A DNA stretch of 64,000 bases from positions 1 through 64,000 of the forward strand of contig JAGHSY010000031.1 in the NCBI GenBank assembly GCA_018065615.1, given 5' to 3'. Below, one piece after another: positions 43,418-51,852 of this stretch. The notes beneath the pieces were generated by a model. It was not told the DNA's origin, did no database searches, and saw nothing but the letters and a program-made list of their open reading frames with translations. A program made the position numbers and the translations under genes. The stretch comes from Candidatus Colenecus caballi (GTDB lineage Bacteria > Bacteroidota > Bacteroidia > Bacteroidales > Bacteroidaceae). How positions within the stretch are numbered: position 1 is the stretch's first letter; each line of letters begins with the position of its first letter.

Positions 43418-44691
43418 TACTTTGATTCGTGGAGACGCTTGAATACGTTCATGTCCTGGATTCCGCCCTCGTAGTAGCCGCTGTCAAGTTTCTTCTTGAC
43501 TTCCTTGAATACCTCTATGGTACGTGAAACGTGGTCAAGAGTATGTGCGGCTGTCGGGATTATGCGCAGCATGAGCTGGCCCTTGGGGATGACAGGATAT
43601 GTTACGATTGAGCAGAATATGCCGTAGTTCTCACGCAGGTCAACAACTACATTGGTGCCTTCGTTCACGCCGCCTTCAAAGAATACGGGTGTTACAGGTG
43701 ATTCTGTCACGCCGATGTTGAAGCCTTCGGCCTTGAGACCGCCCTGCAGGGCATTGACAATCTCCCAAAGGTGTTCGCGGTATTCCGGATGGGCCTTGAT
43801 AAGGTCAAGACGCTTCTGGTTTCCGATGACCAGTGGCAGAGGCAGTGACTTTGCATAAATCTGTGAACGCATGTTGCATTTCAGGTGGTCAATTATTTCA
43901 GGCTCTGAACTTACAACACCGCCAATAGAAGCCATGGACTTTGCGAATGCGTCAAAGATGACATCAATCTGGTCAATGACTCCGTAGTGTTCTGCTGTAC
44001 CGCGGCCGTTTGCACCCATGGTACCGAAACCGTGGGCATCATCAATCAGTATGCGGAACGGATATTTCTGCTTGAGTTCCACAATGTCGGCAAGATGTCC
44101 GCAGTCACCGGCCATGCCGAACACACCTTCTGTGATGACCAGAACGCCGCCGCCCTGTTCGTCAGCCAGCTTGCAGGCGTTGTTCAGCTGCTTTTCAAGG
44201 CTTTCCATGTTGTTGTGCTGGAAAGCGAAGCGCTTGGCAAGACTCAGGCGCATGCCGTCCAGGATGCATGCGTGTGATTCGGAATCATATACAATCACGT
44301 CGCGACGGCTTGTCAGAACGTCGATTATTGAAATCATTCCCTGGTAACCGAAGTTGAGGCACAGGCCTGCGGGTTTTCCTACGAATGCTGAAAAGTCATT
44401 TTCGAACTTGATGTGGTAGTCTGTGTTGCCGGACATCATGCGTGCGCCCATAGGTGCACCCAGGCCGAACTGTGCGGCGGCATCGGCATCGGCCTTGCGT
44501 ACTTCCGGATGGTTTGCAAGTCCAAGGTAGTTGTTGAGGCTCCAGTTCAGGACCGGTTTGCCGTTGAATTCCATTTCGGGACCTATTTCTCCGACAAGGC
44601 GGGGAAACATGAAATAACCGTCACCAATACCCTGATACTGTCCGAGAGGGCCGGGGGTAGCCTTAATTCTCTCAAAAATGTCTTTGATCAT
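43417..44691 (-). CDS. Alpha-oxoamine synthase family PLP enzyme (glycine C-acetyltransferase / serine palmitoyltransferase-like)
   Basis: A 424-residue fold type I PLP enzyme. Signatures: NWSLNNYLGLANHPEVRKA, ILIDDAHGFGTMGANGRG (Asp218-Ala-His220), and PLP lysine 251 in DAFAKSMASIGG. The family joins amino acids with acyl-CoA, losing CO2: Kbl, BioF, HemA, Spt. The KSMASIGG loop and SQIYAKSLP segment look nearer to Spt/BioF than to E. coli Kbl. It heads an operon with a threonine-synthase-like enzyme and an SDR, so a sphingoid-type or unusual amino-ketone product are both open. Confidence 0.82.
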   Translation of the reverse strand: MIKDIFERIKATPGPLGQYQGIGDGYFMFPRLVGEIGPEMEFNGKPVLNWSLNNYLGLANHPEVRKADADAAAQFGLGAPMGARMMSGNTDYHIKFENDFSAFVGKPAGLCLNFGYQGMISIIDVLTSRRDVIVYDSESHACILDGMRLSLAKRFAFQHNNMESLEKQLNNACKLADEQGGGVLVITEGVFGMAGDCGHLADIVELKQKYPFRILIDDAHGFGTMGANGRGTAEHYGVIDQIDVIFDAFAKSMASIGGVVSSEPEIIDHLKCNMRSQIYAKSLPLPLVIGNQKRLDLIKAHPEYREHLWEIVNALQGGLKAEGFNIGVTESPVTPVFFEGGVNEGTNVVVDLRENYGIFCSIVTYPVIPKGQLMLRIIPTAAHTLDHVSRTIEVFKEVKKKLDSGYYEGGIQDMNVFKRLHESK

Positions 44692-44735
44692 ACTGTAAGG
44701 AATCTATTGTTTGTATTTTGCTTATTCTCAATAAT

Positions 44736-44752
44736 TTGTGAATCGGTCACAA
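44736..44752. promoter_or_regulatory. Possible operator upstream of the oxoamine synthase operon
   Basis: TTGTGAATCGGTCACAA is a palindrome with perfect 6-bp arms and a 5-bp centre, resembling CRP/FNR-family half sites (TGTGA/TCACA). A further pair, GTGAATC (44738-44744) and GATTCAC (44756-44762), overlaps it. It lies between the -7 box and the start codon, where a bound repressor would block transcription. Confidence 0.45.
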
Positions 44753-44772
44753 TTTGATTCACGAAAATTTGT

Positions 44773-44781
44773 GCAAATATA
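44773..44781 (-). promoter_or_regulatory. -7 box of the oxoamine synthase operon
   Basis: On the minus strand TATATTTGC matches TAnnTTTG, about 82 bases upstream of the start at 44691. The surrounding 180-bp gap is very AT-rich. Confidence 0.5.
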
Positions 44782-44871
44782 CAAAAATGCGAATCAAAAC
44801 CTATTTAAAAAAGGTTATAATTAGGGCCTTAATGATGATTTTTGTGAATAAATATTCAGTGTTTCCGAATA

Positions 44872-45771
44872 TTATTGCATGGATCCTATAAGCAGGAATA
44901 CAAGTCCGATGAGAACAAGCACCAGATCGACGGCTTTGCTCCTGAGATTCTTCTCCTTGAAAAGAAGTGCGCCGCAAAGGAATGAGACGATGACACTGCT
45001 GCGGCGTATCATTGAAACGATTGAAATCATGGAGCGGCCCGATGTGAGCGAATAGAAGTAGGCGTAATCGGCAAGGGTCAGGAAGACCGAAATGAGAATG
45101 ATGCTCCATTTCCACTGGAACGGGGTGGTGTTCTTCCTTGTGGGCCACCACAGGGCAAACAGGATTACGGTCATTAGCAGCAGCTGGTAGAAATTGCTCC
45201 ATGACTGGACGAACATGTTGTTGAAACGTCCAAGCAGGTATTTGTCAAACAGGGCGCTGACGGCTCCAAGCAGGGTTGCCATGACAACGCAGAACACCCA
45301 CCGGTTGCGTACAAAGTTTATACCTTCCTTCTTTCCGCTCACGGAGAGCAGGTAGAATGAGAAGATGGCAATCAGGACGCCAATCCACTGGTACACGTTC
45401 AGTCTTTCACCGAACAGCAACAGTCCGCCCAACAGCACTATGATGGGGCGTGTGGCATTGATGGGGCCGAAGAGTGTGATGGGCAGGTGCTTCATGCCAA
45501 AGTACCCGAACACCCAGGAACCCAGCACAATGGCGGCTTTAAGAAATATGAGTTTGTGCAGTTCCCAACCGGCACTGGGAACATAGAACATGCTGCCGTC
45601 CAGCACGCCTGTCCTGGCTGACAGCAGTGTGAACGGCAGCATGAAAAGACTGCAGAAAAGGGTGTGGAGCCACAGGACAGGAATTACCGCATTGTCCTTG
45701 AGAGACTGTTTCTTCGCTACGTCATAAAACCCCAGAAACAGGGCGGAGAAGAGCGCGAAACCTAACCACAT
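44872..45771 (-). CDS. EamA/DMT family transporter
   Basis: A 299-residue protein with ten predicted membrane helices in two EamA repeats; LPITLFGPINATRPIIVLLGGLLLFGE matches the end of the first repeat and MISIVSMIRRSSVIVSFLCGALLFKEKNL the second. Such transporters export or exchange amino acids and other metabolites; the cargo is unknown. It lies 17 bases downstream of the DUF3078 gene on the same strand. Confidence 0.86.
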   Translation of the reverse strand: MWLGFALFSALFLGFYDVAKKQSLKDNAVIPVLWLHTLFCSLFMLPFTLLSARTGVLDGSMFYVPSAGWELHKLIFLKAAIVLGSWVFGYFGMKHLPITLFGPINATRPIIVLLGGLLLFGERLNVYQWIGVLIAIFSFYLLSVSGKKEGINFVRNRWVFCVVMATLLGAVSALFDKYLLGRFNNMFVQSWSNFYQLLLMTVILFALWWPTRKNTTPFQWKWSIILISVFLTLADYAYFYSLTSGRSMISIVSMIRRSSVIVSFLCGALLFKEKNLRSKAVDLVLVLIGLVFLLIGSMQ

Positions 45772-45788
45772 TTCCCTGTTGTGCTATA

Positions 45789-46652
45789 TCAGAACTTGTA
45801 GCTCAGACCTACACCCAGGATTTCCTTGAACTGGACGCGTGCGCCATGGATTCCGCCGTCTTCATCAATGTACTTGATGTCATCGTCATACTTGAGTGAG
45901 GACTGGAATGTGACTGTTATCAGTTTTGACACGTTAAGACCCAGCAGAAGGTCCCAGTTCACGTCAATGTTGCCGAAAGAGTCGTCATAGGCGGTGAAGA
46001 GGTCCAGGGTGGACTTCAGTGTCAGCTTGCCGTTCATCAGATTGTCATAGTTGGCTGTTGCCTTGACTGTGGAACCCAGCTGCGGACGTACCTTCACGCC
46101 GGCATCAATGCCGTAACGTTCAGAGAACAGGGTGTCAGCCACCATTGTCAGCTTTCCGGCAACCGGTGAATAGTATATTGCAATGTTTGCGTTGGGCTTG
46201 TAGTCAATACCGACTGATACGTTGAGGTATGCCGGGGTCCAGAACTTTGAAATCAGGTCCTTGCCGTCAGTCTTGTACTGGAAGCCGTTGGCCATCTGTG
46301 TCTTGAAGTCCAGAAGTGCCGCATAATAAACCTTCTCTGTAATCTGATGGCCGAACTTTGAGGCAAAATTCAGTTTGTCCACATTCTTGCGCAGTCCGTT
46401 CTCTGTCGTGTGGTAAAGGCCGTAGTTGGCATCCAGGTCATTGGTCCATGACACCTTGCCCTTGTTGTAGTTCATTGATGCGTTGAAATAAACGTTTCCT
46501 GCAATTGAATTCTCACCGCCCTCACTCCAGTTGGTGAATGATGTCTGTGAAAAGTTCACGCCGGTCAGGCCGCTGTGGGTCCATGCAGATTCTTCCTGAG
46601 CTGATACGGCAACAGGCAGAAGTGCTGCAAGAATGAAAAGTCTTGTCTTCAT
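45789..46652 (-). CDS. DUF3078 family outer-membrane-type protein
   Basis: A 287-residue protein starting MKTRLFILAALLPVAVSAQE at 46652 (signal peptide ends VSAQ); the frame upstream to 46877 is not expected to be coding. The mature part opens WTHSGLTGVNFSQTSFTNWSEGGENS, the DUF3078 signature, and is full of alternating beta strands ending in Phe (VGLSYKF), consistent with an outer-membrane barrel. Function unknown. Confidence 0.85.
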   Translation of the reverse strand: MKTRLFILAALLPVAVSAQEESAWTHSGLTGVNFSQTSFTNWSEGGENSIAGNVYFNASMNYNKGKVSWTNDLDANYGLYHTTENGLRKNVDKLNFASKFGHQITEKVYYAALLDFKTQMANGFQYKTDGKDLISKFWTPAYLNVSVGIDYKPNANIAIYYSPVAGKLTMVADTLFSERYGIDAGVKVRPQLGSTVKATANYDNLMNGKLTLKSTLDLFTAYDDSFGNIDVNWDLLLGLNVSKLITVTFQSSLKYDDDIKYIDEDGGIHGARVQFKEILGVGLSYKF

Positions 46653-46680
46653 AAATATCGTGTTTTGTTGTTTCTTGGCC

Positions 46681-46689
46681 GCAAAGATA
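46681..46689 (-). promoter_or_regulatory. -7 box of the DUF3078 gene
   Basis: On the minus strand TATCTTTGC matches TAnnTTTG, 28 bases upstream of the ATG at 46652. This supports the start at 46652 over the upstream frame. Confidence 0.6.
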
Positions 46690-46952
46690 ATCATTTTTTC
46701 TCTATTGCACGTCTGATTAAACAGCATGCTGTGGCCACTATTCAATTCTTTCCAAAACAAAGGAAGTAGATACCGATGTTTTATACATCTGTGAATAAAG
46801 TATTGGGATGTACTGCTTGCGAAAAGTAGGCTGATTCTGCGTGCAAATGCGTCCATCTGTTCCGATGCCGTATTCATATTACGGTTAAATAATCTAATTC
46901 ACATGGCGGTGTATGCTGTTCCGGAAGCGCTCAGACAAGGTGAGGTGCTGTA

Positions 46953-47220
46953 ATCTCAATGCACGAAACGGGTGAAAAGTGCATCGAAATGTCGGGTCCG
47001 GAGAACGGCACCCCGCTCACAGGGTTCCTGGGGCACTTTGGCTGCGAGACGCTGAAATCTCAATGCACGAAACGGGTGAAAAGTGCATCGAAATGTCTGG
47101 TCCGGAGAACGACACCCCGCTCATAGGGCTCCTGTGGCACATTGGCTGTGAGACACTGAAATCTCAATGCACGAAACGGACGAAAAGTGCATTGAAATGC
47201 CGGGTCCGGAGAACGGCACT
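46953..47220. repeat. Tandem 104-bp palindromic repeat (GAGGCAC family)
   Basis: ATCTCAATGCACGAAACGG begins at 46953, 47057 and 47161, an exact period of 104. Each unit has a hairpin CAATGCAC / GTGCATYG (perfect, GTGCATTG, in unit 3), then GGTCCGGAGAACGGCAC, CCCGCTCA-AGGG and TGGGGCAC or TGTGGCAC. The last part resembles, in reverse orientation, the block in the 115-bp units at 8201-8545. A decayed leading copy lies at about 46916-46952. Confidence 0.85.
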
Positions 47221-47283
47221 TTACAATACCATCGCTGACGGCGCAGTTCCCCATTTTATGCGCCGGGACTGAGCCAATTCTCT

Positions 47284-47470
47284 GCCTCGGGAAATAACCG
47301 AGGCACAACGCTGTTTATACGTAGAAATGGCTTCTGGCTCGGGCATTTCCTGAGGCACAGAAGCAATAACACCACAAAACACTGTCTGATTCGGGAAATA
47401 CCCGAGGCACAAATGGAACGAACATGAGCACAGGCTCCCCCACTAAATTTCCACTGAGGCATTTTCTGTC
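47284..47470. repeat. 52-bp-spaced GAGGCAC repeats, four copies
   Basis: AGGCAC (the last copy AGGCAT) occurs at 47301, 47353, 47405 and 47457, a period of exactly 52, which is half of 104. Each is preceded by a palindromic half such as CTCGGGAAATAACCG or TTCGGGAAATACCCG. The ~32 bp between copies differ. Copy 3 (CCCGAGGCACAAATG) equals the palindrome arm at 8590-8604. Confidence 0.8.
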
Positions 47471-47485
47471 ATTGCACATCGGACA

Positions 47486-48571
47486 TCAGTAACACACCTG
47501 CAGGCCGAAAAATGCGCCGTCAAGGTTGCCGTATCCCAGACGGGCGGCAATGCGGAAATGATAATCGGACAAGGTCATTTCCTTCAGCATTATGTCGCTG
47601 AATATGCGGTAGCCGAATCGGACACCGGACATCTGCTGCTTGTAGTACAGTTCTCCTTCTTCAAAATATCCGCCCAGACTCTTGCAGTTGCGTACGGTGT
47701 TTTCAAGGCCGAATCCCAATGCTGTGCCTATCCCTATATGCCTGCTGTGGAGCTCAAATTCGGCAAACATGTGGAACATGGTGTAATCCTTTTCCATGTA
47801 CTGCTCTTCTGGAAGCTGGTTCCAGCCCACAAGCACAGTCCTTTCACCGGTTTCCTCATCAGTAACTGCAGCCAGCTGTCCTTTGCCGTGTCTGCCGGTG
47901 CTGAATCCAATTGAAAAACCCGCCAGGAAATGCGGAGAACATTCAAAGTCAAAATTGAAGGACAGATTGCTTTCCGTTGAGTACATCACACCAAACAGGA
48001 ATTCCTGAGGTTCATCTTCTGTTTCATACTCCTGCTCAAGCTGACCGCTAATGACAGGATTGCCGTCATCATCGGTCTCATAGACAAAACGGTCGTTGTG
48101 GAACAGCCCTTTGTACAGGGTGTTGGACCTTGCGTCATAGAATATGCCGATGCCTTCCTTCACGTCATTCACCCAGATGCCTGTGAAAGTGCTTCCGTCC
48201 GCATAGTCAAAGGTTCCGGCGCCGTTGAACATGCTCTCATTCCAGTAGCCGTCATATCTGGCTCCATTATGGTACCGGTACACGCCGTATCCGTTGAACT
48301 CATGATCCAGAAAATGGCCGGTGTAGCTGTCCCCGTCAGGGTAGGTCAGGGTGCCCTGGCCGTTCCAGAGACCGGCTTTCCATTCTCCAGTGTATATGGT
48401 GCTGTCGCTGTAGAACATGGTTCCCCGGCCGTCAAACAGGCTGTCTGCAATCTCACCGCAGTACCATGACCCGTCATCGAAGAAAATGGTGTCAGCCGGC
48501 AGAGTGTCTGAAAGAGCCCTGATGACAGAAAAACACAATAATACCGATGTCAGAATGCGTTTGATTGGCAT
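47486..48571 (-). CDS. MORN-repeat protein, secreted
   Basis: A 361-residue protein starting MPIKRILTSVLLCFSVIRALSD at 48571, a signal-like N-terminus; an alternative start at 48589 would lie within the -7 box. Residues about 35-165 hold six to seven MORN repeats (GEWKAGLWNGQGTLTYPDG, GHFLDHEFNGYGVYRYHNG, GYWNESMFNGAGTFDYADG). The remainder (about 200-361) is beta-rich (FNFDFECSPHFLAGFSIGF) and may be an outer-membrane barrel. Function unknown. Confidence 0.8.
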   Translation of the reverse strand: MPIKRILTSVLLCFSVIRALSDTLPADTIFFDDGSWYCGEIADSLFDGRGTMFYSDSTIYTGEWKAGLWNGQGTLTYPDGDSYTGHFLDHEFNGYGVYRYHNGARYDGYWNESMFNGAGTFDYADGSTFTGIWVNDVKEGIGIFYDARSNTLYKGLFHNDRFVYETDDDGNPVISGQLEQEYETEDEPQEFLFGVMYSTESNLSFNFDFECSPHFLAGFSIGFSTGRHGKGQLAAVTDEETGERTVLVGWNQLPEEQYMEKDYTMFHMFAEFELHSRHIGIGTALGFGLENTVRNCKSLGGYFEEGELYYKQQMSGVRFGYRIFSDIMLKEMTLSDYHFRIAARLGYGNLDGAFFGLQVCY

Positions 48572-48578
48572 AGTGTCA

Positions 48579-48606
48579 CAAAGGTACATATTTTTATTTA
48601 ACTTTG
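48579..48606. promoter_or_regulatory. Divergent -7 boxes for the MORN and DUF2007 genes
   Basis: TACCTTTG on the minus strand (48579-48586) faces TAACTTTGC on the plus strand (48599-48607). Twelve bases separate them, so polymerases for both genes must compete. The minus-strand site leaves almost no leader before the ATG at 48571. Confidence 0.55.
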
Positions 48607-48644
48607 CAGGTCAGACAAAAGTCCTCCAAATACCTATTTGTACT

Positions 48645-48863
48645 ATGAACGAAAAGCAGGATCTGGTTTGCGTCTTCAAGGGTCAGGCCTTTGAAGCGGA
48701 AGTTGTGAAAGCCCGTCTGGAATCGGAAGACATTCCGGCAATGATAATGAACAATTCCCTCAGTGCCGTGATGTCACTCTATTCCTGTATGGCCGGTCAG
48801 ATTTCAGTAATGGTCAACCCGCAGGACGAAATCCGCGCAAGACAAATACTTGAAGAGCAATGA
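48645..48863 (+). CDS. DUF2007 family small protein
   Basis: A 72-residue protein starting MNEKQDLVCVFKGQAFEAEVV. It has the DUF2007 pattern (EAEVVKARLESEDIPAMIMNN, then [18 protein letters not shown]), which resembles a short ferredoxin-like regulatory fold. Its stop overlaps the proB start by four bases. Role unknown, but the coupling to proB is tight. Confidence 0.85.
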   Translation: MNEKQDLVCVFKGQAFEAEVVKARLESEDIPAMIMNNSLSAVMSLYSCMAGQISVMVNPQDEIRARQILEEQ

Positions 48864-49633
48864 ACAGTCCCAAACGAATAGCAGTCAAGGTCGGCAGCAA
48901 TGTGCTGACCCGTCCGGACGGCCGTCTGGACATTTCACGCATGGCCGCACTGGTCGATCAGATAGCAGAACTGCACCACCGCGGTATGGAGATCATGCTT
49001 GTGTCATCGGGTGCTGTGGCTTCAGGACGTGGCGCGCTGCCACATCTGAAGGATGAAAGCGTGGCAGGCCGTCAGCTCTTTGCAGCTGTGGGCCAGGCCA
49101 AACTGATTGAACATTACTGTGACCTTTTTCAGGAATATGGCATTACAGTAGGCCAGATACTTACCACAAAGGAGAATTTCGTCAACGAATCACTGAAGGC
49201 CAACCAGATGCGCTGCATGACCGCAATGCTTGACAATGGCGTGATACCTGTCATCAATGAGAATGACACCGTTTCGGTTGAAGAGCTCATGTTCACTGAC
49301 AATGATGAGCTTTCTGGTCTGGTTGCACGTATGATGAAGGCCCAGGTCCTTGTCATATTGAGCAATGTTGACGGTGTGTTCACCGGTAATCCCGATGACC
49401 CCGCATCGGAACTCATTCATGATGTCCGTCCGGGTGATGACTATTCATCATGTGTGGGCAGCAGCAAGTCACAGTTCGGACGCGGAGGAATGATGACAAA
49501 AATGAAGACTGCTCTTGGGGTCGCAGCTGACGGAATTGAGGTCCGCATAGCTAATGGCCGCCGTCAGGATGTACTGCTGAATGTGCTGACTGACCCTGAA
49601 AAGGCAGTATGTACCCGTTTCCATGCAAAATGA
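48860..49633 (+). CDS. proB: Glutamate 5-kinase
   Basis: A 257-residue amino-acid kinase: [11 protein letters not shown] (phosphate-binding), [20 protein letters not shown] and [14 protein letters not shown]. It lacks the C-terminal PUA domain found in E. coli ProB (367 residues), as in many short bacterial ProB. It phosphorylates glutamate in proline synthesis. The proA start overlaps its stop (ATGA). Confidence 0.95.
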   Translation: MNSPKRIAVKVGSNVLTRPDGRLDISRMAALVDQIAELHHRGMEIMLVSSGAVASGRGALPHLKDESVAGRQLFAAVGQAKLIEHYCDLFQEYGITVGQILTTKENFVNESLKANQMRCMTAMLDNGVIPVINENDTVSVEELMFTDNDELSGLVARMMKAQVLVILSNVDGVFTGNPDDPASELIHDVRPGDDYSSCVGSSKSQFGRGGMMTKMKTALGVAADGIEVRIANGRRQDVLLNVLTDPEKAVCTRFHAK

Positions 49634-50883
49634 CAGATATGACAGACATTATTCTGGATAATCTTAAAGCCGCCTCATACAGTCTTCCTCTCATTGAAGA
49701 GTCAAAGATTGTTTCAGTATTGGATTCCGTGGCCGATGCCATTGGTGCCGAATCCGAATCCCTTCTGGCCGCCAATGCCCGTGATCTGGCAAAAATGGAC
49801 CGTGACAATCCCATGTACGACCGTCTCATGCTGACCCGTGAACGTCTTGACGGCATAGCTCAGGACATGCGCAAGGTCGCCGGGCTTCAGAACCCTGTAG
49901 GCGCAGTCATAGACCGCCGCACACGTCCCAACGGAATGGAACTGACACGTGTCCGCGTCCCGTTCGGAGTCATCGGAGTAATTTATGAGGCCCGACCCAA
50001 TGTCAGTTTTGACGTGTTCTCCCTTTGTCTCAAGTCTAGAAATGCCTGCGCCTTGAAGGGTGGCAGTGACGCCTATGAGTCGAACAGGGCCATTGTAGAC
50101 CTTATCCATGCCGTTTTGAGACAGCAGGGCATTGATGAGCATGTGGTGGAACTGCTGCCGGCAGGCCATGAGGCTGCAGCAGAACTGATGCGTGCAGTCG
50201 GCAAGGTGGACCTGCTCATTCCGCGTGGAAGTGCACGGCTCATCAGGTCCGTCCGCGAACAGGCTCTTGTGCCTGTCATTGAAACGGGTGCGGGCGTATG
50301 CCACACATATTTTGATAGTGAAGGTGATCTGAAGAAGGGTGCAGACATCATATTCAATGCCAAGACACGTAGGGTGAGCGTGTGCAATGCCCTGGATTCG
50401 CTGGTAATACACAAGGACCGTCTGCCGGACCTGCCCGAACTGTGTATCAGAATGGCCGGAAAGAATGTCGTCATTGAGGCCGATGAACAGGCGTATGCGG
50501 CATTGGAAGGCAGCTACCCGTCAGAACTGCTTGAACATGCTACTGATGATAGTTTCGGCAAGGAGTATCTTGCGTACCGCATGTCAGTCAAAACGGTCGC
50601 TTCATTTGATGAGGCTCTCATGCATGTGCGTCGCTTCACATCACATCACAGCGAATGCATCGTGACTGAAAATGAAGAGAAGGCACGTGTGTTCCAGCAG
50701 TGCACTGATGCGGCCTGCGTCTATGTGAATGTATCGACCGCATTCACTGACGGCGCCCAGTTCGGACTTGGAGCAGAGATAGGAATCAGTACCCAGAAGC
50801 TGCATGCGCGCGGTCCTATGGGACTGGAGGAACTGACCACATACAAGTGGCTGGTTAACGGAAACGGACAGACAAGAAGTTGA
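49630..50883 (+). CDS. proA: Glutamate-5-semialdehyde dehydrogenase
   Basis: A 417-residue ALDH-fold enzyme: [24 protein letters not shown] and the catalytic Cys in [14 protein letters not shown], with [28 protein letters not shown] at the C-terminus. It reduces glutamyl 5-phosphate to the semialdehyde. The start at 49630 overlaps the proB stop; a second ATG at 49639 is the other option. Confidence 0.95.
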   Translation: MTDMTDIILDNLKAASYSLPLIEESKIVSVLDSVADAIGAESESLLAANARDLAKMDRDNPMYDRLMLTRERLDGIAQDMRKVAGLQNPVGAVIDRRTRPNGMELTRVRVPFGVIGVIYEARPNVSFDVFSLCLKSRNACALKGGSDAYESNRAIVDLIHAVLRQQGIDEHVVELLPAGHEAAAELMRAVGKVDLLIPRGSARLIRSVREQALVPVIETGAGVCHTYFDSEGDLKKGADIIFNAKTRRVSVCNALDSLVIHKDRLPDLPELCIRMAGKNVVIEADEQAYAALEGSYPSELLEHATDDSFGKEYLAYRMSVKTVASFDEALMHVRRFTSHHSECIVTENEEKARVFQQCTDAACVYVNVSTAFTDGAQFGLGAEIGISTQKLHARGPMGLEELTTYKWLVNGNGQTRS

Positions 50884-50890
50884 TAAGGAT

Positions 50891-51850
50891 ATGAGACATT
50901 TTACAGGCGTTAAGGATTTGGGAGACCTGCATGAAGCATTGCAGGAGGCCCTTGAGATAAAGAAGGACCGTTTCAAGTATGTTGAACTGGGCCGTAACAA
51001 GACACTGCTCATGGTGTTCTTCAATTCAAGTCTGAGAACCAGACTCAGCACACAGAAAGCTGCCATGAATCTTGGAATGAACGTCATCGTACTTGACGTG
51101 AACCAGGGCGCTTGGAAACTGGAAACGGAACGTGGTGTGGTTATGGACGGTGACAAGTCAGAACATCTGCTTGAAGCTGTTCCGGTTATGGGCTGCTACT
51201 GCGATATAATCGGCGTACGTTCCTTCGCTCGTTTTGAAAGCCGCAAGGATGACTATGAGGAGAAGATCCTGAACCAGTTCATTCAGTATTCCGGCCGTCC
51301 GGTGTTCTCTATGGAGGCCGCCACCGGACATCCTCTCCAGAGCTTTGCTGACTGGATTACAATTGAAGAGCACAAGACCGTTGAACGTCCCAAGGTGGTC
51401 ATGAGCTGGGCTCCGCACCCCAAGGCTCTGCCGCAGGCTGTACCCAACTCATTCGCTCAGTGGATGGTGGCTGCCGGATATGATGTGGTCATAACTCATC
51501 CCAAGGGCTATGAACTGGATGAGAGGTTTACCCAAGGCGCCCGAATAGAATATGACCAGATGAAGGCTTTTGAGGGTGCGGACTTTGTCTATGGCAAGAA
51601 CTGGTCATCGGCCTGCCCTGAAACTTACGGACAGATTCTCAACACAGACCGCAGCTGGACAATCGGTGAAAGACAGATGGCTGTAACGAACAATGCGTAT
51701 TTCATGCATTGTCTTCCAGTTCGCCGCAACATGATTGTAACCGATGACGTCATAGAAGGCCCGCGCTCACTGGTAATCCCGGAAGCCGCCAACCGCGAAA
51801 TTTCGGCAACTGTAGTCCTGAAGAAAATACTTGAAGGACTGAAGGACTGA
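50891..51850 (+). CDS. argF': N-succinylornithine-type carbamoyltransferase
   Basis: A 319-residue transcarbamylase: carbamoyl-phosphate motif SSLRTRLST (Ser46/Ser47-Arg49-Thr50 region), MHCLPVRRN, NREISATVV. It closely follows the Bacteroides fragilis argF' type, whose substrate is N-succinyl-L-ornithine. Residue 90, which by memory of published work sets succinyl (Pro, Ser, Ala, Val) versus acetyl (Glu) specificity, is Ser here (MDGDKS-EHLLEA). It is eight bases after proA, joining proline and arginine pathways, which share glutamate semialdehyde chemistry. Confidence 0.9.
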   Translation: MRHFTGVKDLGDLHEALQEALEIKKDRFKYVELGRNKTLLMVFFNSSLRTRLSTQKAAMNLGMNVIVLDVNQGAWKLETERGVVMDGDKSEHLLEAVPVMGCYCDIIGVRSFARFESRKDDYEEKILNQFIQYSGRPVFSMEAATGHPLQSFADWITIEEHKTVERPKVVMSWAPHPKALPQAVPNSFAQWMVAAGYDVVITHPKGYELDERFTQGARIEYDQMKAFEGADFVYGKNWSSACPETYGQILNTDRSWTIGERQMAVTNNAYFMHCLPVRRNMIVTDDVIEGPRSLVIPEAANREISATVVLKKILEGLKD

Positions 51851-51852
51851 CC

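Larger units (their letters stand above)
46653..47485. other. 833-bp repeat-rich intergenic gap
   Basis: Positions 46690-46915 hold no gene, repeat or hairpin that I can support. From about 46916 a degraded repeat leads into three 104-bp units and then four 52-bp-spaced copies of the GAGGCAC core. No credible coding frame: open frames follow the repeat period and lack any start context or family motif. Confidence 0.75.

Noticed and set aside
46979-47308. Open frames in the 46.9-47.3 kb gap on both strands
   Set aside because: They are products of the 104-bp repeat and encode repeated low-information peptides.
47284-47470. 52-bp spaced repeats looking like a CRISPR array
   Set aside because: Repeats are short, poorly conserved and palindromic; the 'spacer' after copy 3 recurs at 8.6 kb; no cas genes are present; and the spacing is half of the neighbouring 104-bp tandem unit.
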